A stretch of DNA of 64,000 bases, taken from Falsiroseomonas frigidaquae (GTDB lineage: Bacteria; Pseudomonadota; Alphaproteobacteria; Acetobacterales; Acetobacteraceae). The position numbers and the translations under genes are program-made. Below, piece by piece: positions 59,482 to 64,000 of this stretch; position 1 is the stretch's first letter; each line of letters begins with the position of its first letter. The stretch covers positions 372,001-436,000 of the forward strand of contig NZ_JAAVTX010000004.1 of NCBI RefSeq assembly GCF_012163145.1, in the 5' to 3' direction. The notes below the pieces were generated by a model. It ran no database searches and was not told the origin of the DNA. It saw nothing but the letters and a program-made list of their open reading frames with translations.

Positions 59482-59504
59482 AAAAAGGGCGCCTCGCGGC
59501 GCCC
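59482..59504 (-). terminator. Intrinsic terminator of the ribosomal alpha operon
   Basis: On the minus strand GGGCGCC-GCGA-GGCGCCC is a perfect 7-bp stem directly followed by TTTTT. It lies 27 bases past the rplQ stop and would end the secY-rplQ transcript. The convergent exported-protein gene stops just before it. Confidence 0.92.
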
Positions 59505-59530
59505 TGTCTCAGCTTCGATAGGGAGGAGGC

Positions 59531-59956
59531 TTACGCCTCGTCCGCCTCGCTCGGCACCGTCTCCGGCCGCGGGCCGCTGTCGAGGCCCTTGGCCGCAACA
59601 TCGCGTTCGATCAGCTCGATCACCGCCATGTCGGCCGCATCGCCGTAGCGCACGCCGGCCTTCAGGACGCGGGTGTAGCCGCCGGCGCGGGTCTTGTAGC
59701 GCTCCGCGATGGTGGAGAACAGCTTGTCCACTACCTTCGGGTCGCGGATCTGCGCATAGGCCTGGCGGCGCGCATGCAGGTCGCCGCGCTTGCCGAGCGT
59801 GATGATGCGCTCGACATAGGGGCGCAGCTCCTTCGCCTTCGGCAGGGTGGTGGAGATCTGCTCGTGCTTCAGCAGGGCGGTCGCCATGCTGCGGAGCATC
59901 GCGAGCCGATGGCTGGTGGTAACGCCGAGCTTACGGCCGGATACGCCGTGACGCAT
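59531..59956 (-). CDS. rplQ: 50S ribosomal protein bL17
   Basis: A 141-residue protein beginning [17 protein letters not shown], the bL17 signature, with [17 protein letters not shown] and the C-terminal [21 protein letters not shown]. The last 20 residues are an acidic tail. It is the final gene of the alpha operon; a 123-base gap to rpoA holds the hairpin CCCCCGC/GCGGGGG at 59983-60001. Confidence 0.97.
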   Translation of the reverse strand: MRHGVSGRKLGVTTSHRLAMLRSMATALLKHEQISTTLPKAKELRPYVERIITLGKRGDLHARRQAYAQIRDPKVVDKLFSTIAERYKTRAGGYTRVLKAGVRYGDAADMAVIELIERDVAAKGLDSGPRPETVPSEADEA

Positions 59957-60079
59957 GGTCCTGTTTCCTTAGAGAACCCGAACCCCCGCCTTCAGCGGGG
60001 GCCCGGAATATTTGTGCAGCGCAGTTTCACACTCATAGTCGGGGAGCGTGACTGCCCCTCCGCCCGCCCGAGTGAGCCC

Positions 60080-61093
60080 TCAGAAGGGCTCCTCGAGCTT
60101 CTTCGCCAGATCCTCGATGTTCTCCGGCGGCCAGCCCGGCACGGTGATGCCAAGGCCGAGGCCCATGGAGGCGAGGACCTCCTTGATCTCGTTCAGCGAC
60201 TTGCGGCCGAAATTCGGCGTGCGGAGCATCTCCTGCTCGGTCTTCTGAACCAGGTCGCCGATATAGACGATGTTGTCGTTCTTCAGGCAGTTCGCCGATC
60301 GGACCGACAGCTCCAGCTCATCGACCTTGCGCAGCAGGTTGCGGTTGAAGGGCAGATCGTCGCGGATCTCCTCCACCACACGCTGGCGCGGCTCCTCGAA
60401 GTTGATGAAGAGCTGCAGCTGTTCCTGCAGGATGCGGGCCGCGATGCCGACCGCATCCTCCGGCGTCACCGTGCCATCGGTCTCGACCGTCAGCACCAGC
60501 TTGTCGTAGTCGGTCTTCTGCCCGACGCGGGTCGGCTGAACCTGATAGGCCACGCGGCGCACCGGGGAGTAGATGGCATCGATCGGGATCAGGCCGATCG
60601 GCGCATCTTCCGGACGGTTCTCGCTGGCCGGCACGTAGCCCTTGCCGGTGTCCACCGTGAGCTCCATGGACAGCTTTGCGCCGTCATCGAGCGAGCAGAT
60701 CACCAGGTCCGGGTTCGAGATCTCGATGTCGCCGGAGGTCTGGATCTGCCCGGCGGTGACTTCGCCCGGGCCGGTCGCGGTCAGCTGCAGGCGCTTCGGG
60801 CCATCGCCCTGCATGCGCACGGCGAGCTGCTTCACGTTCAGGACGATGTCCGTTACGTCTTCCCGCACACCCTGGAGGCTGCTGAATTCGTGCAGCGCGC
60901 CGTCGATGCGCACCGCCGTCACCGCCGCGCCCTGCAGGGAGGACAGCAGGATGCGGCGCAGCGCATTGCCGAGCGTCATGCCGAAGCCGCGCTCCAGCGG
61001 CTCCGCCACCAAGGTGGCCAGACGAGTCGGATCAGCGCCGAGCTCGACGTCCTTCTTGGTCTCGATCAGCGAACGCCAATTCTTCTCGATCAC
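60080..61093 (-). CDS. rpoA: DNA-directed RNA polymerase subunit alpha
   Basis: A 337-residue subunit. The N-terminal assembly domain shows [19 protein letters not shown] given as short blocks [14 protein letters not shown] and [10 protein letters not shown], and the C-terminal domain shows [36 protein letters not shown] given as [14 protein letters not shown]. The C-terminal domain contacts promoter UP elements and regulators. Part of the alpha operon with rpsM, rpsK and rplQ. Confidence 0.97.
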   Translation of the reverse strand: MIEKNWRSLIETKKDVELGADPTRLATLVAEPLERGFGMTLGNALRRILLSSLQGAAVTAVRIDGALHEFSSLQGVREDVTDIVLNVKQLAVRMQGDGPKRLQLTATGPGEVTAGQIQTSGDIEISNPDLVICSLDDGAKLSMELTVDTGKGYVPASENRPEDAPIGLIPIDAIYSPVRRVAYQVQPTRVGQKTDYDKLVLTVETDGTVTPEDAVGIAARILQEQLQLFINFEEPRQRVVEEIRDDLPFNRNLLRKVDELELSVRSANCLKNDNIVYIGDLVQKTEQEMLRTPNFGRKSLNEIKEVLASMGLGLGITVPGWPPENIEDLAKKLEEPF

Positions 61094-61136
61094 GGTCTAT
61101 TCCCCTGCCCAGCCCCGGTCAGCAACGCGCGTCTGA

Positions 61137-61535
61137 TCAGACGCGGCGCCGCTTGCGCGGACGGCAGCCATTGTGCGGGATGGGCGTCACGTCGCGGATG
61201 GCGGTGACGTAGAAGCCCACGGCCTGCAGCGCGCGCAGCGCGGATTCACGGCCCGAACCCGGACCGGAGACCTGGATCTCCAGCGTCTCCATGCCGTGCT
61301 CGCGCGCCTTCTTGCCGGCGTCCTCAGCGGCCACCTGGGCGGCATAGGGCGTGCTCTTGCGGCTGCCCTTGAAGCCCTGGCTGCCAGCCGACGACCAGGC
61401 GATGGCATTGCCCTGCGCGTCGGTGATGGTCACCACGGTGTTGTTGAAGGAGGCGAGGACGTGCGCCACGCCGGAAGAAATGTTCTTCCGCTCCTTCTTG
61501 CGGGGGCGGCTGCCGGCGCGGGGTTCGCGAGCCAT
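61137..61535 (-). CDS. rpsK: 30S ribosomal protein uS11
   Basis: A 132-residue protein with [25 protein letters not shown] given as short blocks [15 protein letters not shown] and [16 protein letters not shown], and a terminal [12 protein letters not shown], the usual uS11 end. Starts 1 base after rpsM's stop. Confidence 0.97.
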   Translation of the reverse strand: MAREPRAGSRPRKKERKNISSGVAHVLASFNNTVVTITDAQGNAIAWSSAGSQGFKGSRKSTPYAAQVAAEDAGKKAREHGMETLEIQVSGPGSGRESALRALQAVGFYVTAIRDVTPIPHNGCRPRKRRRV

Positions 61536-61536
61536 C

Positions 61537-61914
61537 TTACTTCGTCACCTTCTTCTTGCCGGCGATCGCCACGGCCTTGCCCTTGCGGGTGCGCGCATTG
61601 GTATGCGTGCGCTGGCCGCGGACCGGCAGGCCCTTGCGGTGACGCAGGCCGCGGTAGCAGGCCATGTCCATCAGCCGCTTCTTGTTCATCGCCTCTTCAC
61701 GCCGCAGGTCGCCCTCGACGCGGTATTCCCGGTCGATGAGCTCGCGCACGCGGAGGATCTCGTCATCCGTCATCTGGTTCACGCGGCGATCCTCGGGGAT
61801 GCCGAGCTGCTCGCAGATCACCTTCGCGTTCTGCGGACCGATGCCATAGATGTAGCGGAGCGAGATGAGCACCCGCTTGTTGGTTGGGATGTTCACGCCG
61901 GCGATACGCGCCAC
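61537..61914 (-). CDS. rpsM: 30S ribosomal protein uS13
   Basis: A 125-residue protein starting [19 protein letters not shown] with the YIYGIG motif, [22 protein letters not shown] (blocks [13 protein letters not shown] and [13 protein letters not shown]) and a basic tail. It is the first gene of the alpha operon and is preceded by a 243-base leader carrying three short hairpins. Confidence 0.97.
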   Translation of the reverse strand: MARIAGVNIPTNKRVLISLRYIYGIGPQNAKVICEQLGIPEDRRVNQMTDDEILRVRELIDREYRVEGDLRREEAMNKKRLMDMACYRGLRHRKGLPVRGQRTHTNARTRKGKAVAIAGKKKVTK

Positions 61915-61932
61915 GGTGCCTCTCTCCTCGTC

Positions 61933-61995
61933 GGGCCTACGGCCCGCTCAAAAAACAGGGCCTGGGGCCCGCTCAAAAAACTGGGCCTGCGGCCC
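61933..61995 (-). promoter_or_regulatory. Tandem GGGCC-N3-GGCCC hairpins with U6 runs in the rpsM leader
   Basis: Read on the minus strand, three near-identical hairpins occur in the adk-rpsM gap. Each is GGGCC, a three-base loop and GGCCC. The first two are followed by AGTTTTTT or TGTTTTTT, the third by the rpsM ribosome-binding region. Two full 25-base units (61933-61957 and 61958-61982) and a partial third make up the array. This is the layout of intrinsic terminators, in line between adk and rpsM, so partial termination or attenuation is possible. Confidence 0.6.
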
Positions 61996-62113
61996 GGATA
62001 AACACTAACCAGGCCCGCAGGGGCCCCGCCTACCCCAGACCTGATCCACGACTCTCGCGGAACGGCCCGAATCAGGCATGCAACGGCGAAGAGCGGCCGG
62101 AGGAACCTCCGGA

Positions 62114-62149
62114 CCGCAGGGGCCGGGTGCTACACCGCCCCCCCTGCGG
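62114..62149 (-). terminator. Hairpin following adk
   Basis: CCGCAGGGG at 62114-62122 pairs with CCCCTGCGG at 62141-62149 (9 bp, 18-base loop), 8 bases past the adk stop. A second perfect hairpin (CCGGAGG-AA-CCTCCGG, 62097-62112) lies just beyond. Neither has a U tract. They may mark the spc/alpha operon boundary. Confidence 0.5.
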
Positions 62150-62157
62150 GAGTCAAG

Positions 62158-62814
62158 TCATACGGCCTTGGGGTCGAGGAGCGCGGCCAGTTGCCGCGTC
62201 ACCTCGTCCATCTCGGCCATGCCGTCCACATGCTTCAGCTTCCCCTGTGCGGCGTAGTGCGGCAACAGGGGCGCGGTCTGCCGGTGGTAGGCCTCCAGGC
62301 GCGCAGCCACCGTCTCCGCCCTGTCATCAGCGCGGCGGGTGAACTCCGTGCTGCCGCAGACGTCGCAGATTCCGGTGACCTTCGGCGCCTTGAAACGGTC
62401 GTGGTAGCCCTCACCGCACTTGGCGCAGGTGAAGCGGCCGGCGATTCGCTCGACCAGCGCGGCATCGTCCACCTTCAGCTCGATCACCTGCTCCAGCGGC
62501 AGCGAACGCTCCGCCAGCATGCCGTCCAGCGCCTGCGCCTGCGGCACGGTGCGCGGAAAGCCGTCCAGGATGAAGCCCTTGGCGACATCCGGAGCCTGCA
62601 CGCGGGCCGCCAGCATGCCGATCAGGATACTGTCCGGCACCAGCTCGCCGCGCTCCATGATCGCCTTGGCCTCGCGGCCAATGGCAGATCCCGACTTCAC
62701 CTCGGCCCGCAGCATGTCACCGGTCGCGATCTGCACGACGCCATAGCGTTCTTCGAGCCGCTTTGCCTGCGTGCCCTTGCCGGCGCCCGGGGGCCCCAGC
62801 AGAATCAACCTCAT
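62158..62814 (-). CDS. adk: Adenylate kinase
   Basis: A 218-residue enzyme: Walker [11 protein letters not shown] at residues 7-16, [14 protein letters not shown], and a zinc-type LID with [10 protein letters not shown] and CDVCGSTEF (four Cys). It balances AMP, ADP and ATP. It overlaps secY upstream by 4 bases, the common spc operon order secY-adk. Confidence 0.97.
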   Translation of the reverse strand: MRLILLGPPGAGKGTQAKRLEERYGVVQIATGDMLRAEVKSGSAIGREAKAIMERGELVPDSILIGMLAARVQAPDVAKGFILDGFPRTVPQAQALDGMLAERSLPLEQVIELKVDDAALVERIAGRFTCAKCGEGYHDRFKAPKVTGICDVCGSTEFTRRADDRAETVAARLEAYHRQTAPLLPHYAAQGKLKHVDGMAEMDEVTRQLAALLDPKAV

Positions 62815-64000
62815 CGCCCGCGTCCCCCGGGTTGCGTGCCACGGCCACCGAGCCGAGCCTTCTTGATCAGCCCTTCATACTGATGGGCGAACAGATGTGA
62901 CTGAACCTGCGCCACCGTGTCCATGGTGACGGAGACGATGATGAGCAGCGACGTTCCCCCGAAGTAGAAGGGCACGCCGTAGTTCGAAATGAGGATCTCC
63001 GGCAGGATGCAGACGACGGAGAGGTAGATGGCACCCACCGCCGTCAGCCGCGTCAGAACCCGGTCGAAATATTGCGCCGTCGGCAGGCCAGGCCGGATGC
63101 CCGGTACAAAGCCGCCATACTTGCGCAGATTGTCCGCCGTCTCCTGCGGGTTGAACACGACCGCGGTGTAGAAGAAGGCGAAGAACACGATCAGCGCCAG
63201 GTACAGCGCCATGTACAGCGGCTGCCCATGCGCCAGAAGGTTGGCGACATCCGTGACCCAGGACTGCTCAGTCTGATCGGTGCGGAAGGCCGCAAAGGTG
63301 GCGGGCAGCAGCAGCAGCGAAGACGCGAAGATCGGCGGCATCACGCCGGCGGTGTTCAGCTTCAGCGGCAGGTGCGTGTTCTCGCCGCCAAACATCCGGT
63401 TGCCAACCTGGCGCTTCGGATACTGCACCGGGATGCGCCGCTGTGCCCGCTCCACGAACACCACCAGGGCGATCACCAGCAGCGCGACGACCAGGAAGGC
63501 CATGATGAAGAAGGTGGACAGCGCACCGGTCCGGCCCAGCTCCAGCGTGCTGGCCAGCGCGGAGGGCAGGTTCGCGACGATGCCGGCGAAGATGATCAGG
63601 CTGATGCCATTGCCGATGCCGCGGGCGGTGATCTGCTCGCCCAGCCACATCAGGAACATGGTGCCGCCAACCAGCGTGATGACGCAGGAAACGCGGAAGA
63701 ACCAACCCGGATCATGCACCGCCGCGCCGAAGCTGCCGCGCAGGCTCTCAAGACCCACGGCAATGCCGTATGCCTGGAAGATCGCGATGAACAGGCACAG
63801 GTAGCGCGTGTACTGGTTGAGCTTCTTCCGCCCCGACTCGCCTTCCTTCTTCAGGGCTTCCCAGGAAGGAATCGCGGCCGTCATCAACTGCACGATGATG
63901 CTGGCGGAGATGTAGGGCATGATGTTGAGCGCGAAGATCGTCATGCGACCAAGCGCACCGCCGGTGAACATGTCGAACATGCCCAGGATGCCGCCGCCCA
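62811..64000 (-). CDS. secY: Preprotein translocase subunit SecY (N-terminus beyond window edge)
   Basis: A 396-residue C-terminal portion of SecY; the frame is open through base 64000, so the first part is missing. Seen: [29 protein letters not shown] given as [20 protein letters not shown], the [12 protein letters not shown] region, [20 protein letters not shown] given as [14 protein letters not shown], and later the [11 protein letters not shown] and [14 protein letters not shown] blocks. It forms the Sec channel. Adk follows with a 4-base overlap. Confidence 0.97.
   Translation of the reverse strand, partial: GGGILGMFDMFTGGALGRMTIFALNIMPYISASIIVQLMTAAIPSWEALKKEGESGRKKLNQYTRYLCLFIAIFQAYGIAVGLESLRGSFGAAVHDPGWFFRVSCVITLVGGTMFLMWLGEQITARGIGNGISLIIFAGIVANLPSALASTLELGRTGALSTFFIMAFLVVALLVIALVVFVERAQRRIPVQYPKRQVGNRMFGGENTHLPLKLNTAGVMPPIFASSLLLLPATFAAFRTDQTEQSWVTDVANLLAHGQPLYMALYLALIVFFAFFYTAVVFNPQETADNLRKYGGFVPGIRPGLPTAQYFDRVLTRLTAVGAIYLSVVCILPEILISNYGVPFYFGGTSLLIIVSVTMDTVAQVQSHLFAHQYEGLIKKARLGGRGTQPGGRGR

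Noticed and set aside
1-64000. tRNA or rRNA genes, insertion sequences, phage integrase or attachment sites
   Set aside because: None could be recognised by eye in either strand; the AT-rich insert at 30.0-30.9 kb has no integrase or tRNA beside it.

Overview
The window is chromosomal DNA from a very GC-rich alphaproteobacterium, most likely an Acetobacteraceae member of the Roseomonas type. Pointers to this are GapR (DUF2312), a ZauP-like/ZapA pair with a 6S RNA locus before 5-formyl-THF cyclo-ligase, DUF1244, DUF6152 and DUF6644 proteins, two Bug-type solute receptors, and a DhnA-type class I aldolase. This placement is inferred from gene content; no rRNA gene is present. Coding density is high and many neighbours overlap by four bases (ATGA).

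Layout. 1-4.8 kb: a possible biosynthetic or modification operon with a methyltransferase end, two tandem DUF1796 papain-like proteins, an acyl-AMP ligase and a carrier protein. 4.9-6.9 kb: small periplasmic, membrane, MOSC and P-loop proteins. 6.9-13.2 kb: a DNA repair block (Lhr-type helicase plus PdeM, a fasciclin protein, photolyase, a metallophosphatase). 13.4-18.3 kb: an HMG-CoA-lyase-like enzyme, YmdB-like phosphodiesterase, folate cyclo-ligase, 6S RNA, the ZapA pair and class I aldolase. 18.5-30 kb: ABC1 kinase, oligoendopeptidase F, chemoreceptor, acyl-CoA synthetase, a C39-like cysteine peptidase, SDR/flavin reductase pair, GapR, DUF1244 and glycerate kinase.

30-31 kb is a compositionally different, AT-richer insert with one frameshifted HEPN-like gene. 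31-36.6 kb: an OmpA protein faces a pyruvate kinase that carries an N-terminal Cro/YdaS-like helix-turn-helix. A perfect 9-bp inverted repeat lies between them. Next come a small secreted protein, Ada and a TPR protein. 36.6-43.8 kb: glycolate oxidase genes glcD-glcE-(M81 peptidase)-(RTX protein)-glcF, with two unrelated genes set inside the operon. 43.9-50.2 kb: a second member of the small secreted family, ribosomal protein bL36 (rpmJ), acyl-CoA dehydrogenase, a TerB-like protein, AsmA and an RluA-type pseudouridine synthase. 50.2-53.6 kb: an overlapping dehydrogenase-CoA transferase-dehydrogenase operon. 53.7-59.5 kb: CrcB, RarA, two Bug receptors, a DMT transporter and a secreted protein.

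59.5-64 kb is the end of the ribosomal spc/alpha operons on the minus strand: secY (cut by the window), adk, rpsM, rpsK, rpoA, rplQ, closed by a strong intrinsic terminator. Three short hairpins, two of them followed by six U, occupy the leader before rpsM.

Items most worth following up are the HTH-pyruvate kinase with its upstream palindrome, the DUF1796/acyl-AMP ligase/carrier operon, the frameshifted HEPN gene, the rpsM leader hairpins and the large palindromic element between gapR and the DUF1244 gene.
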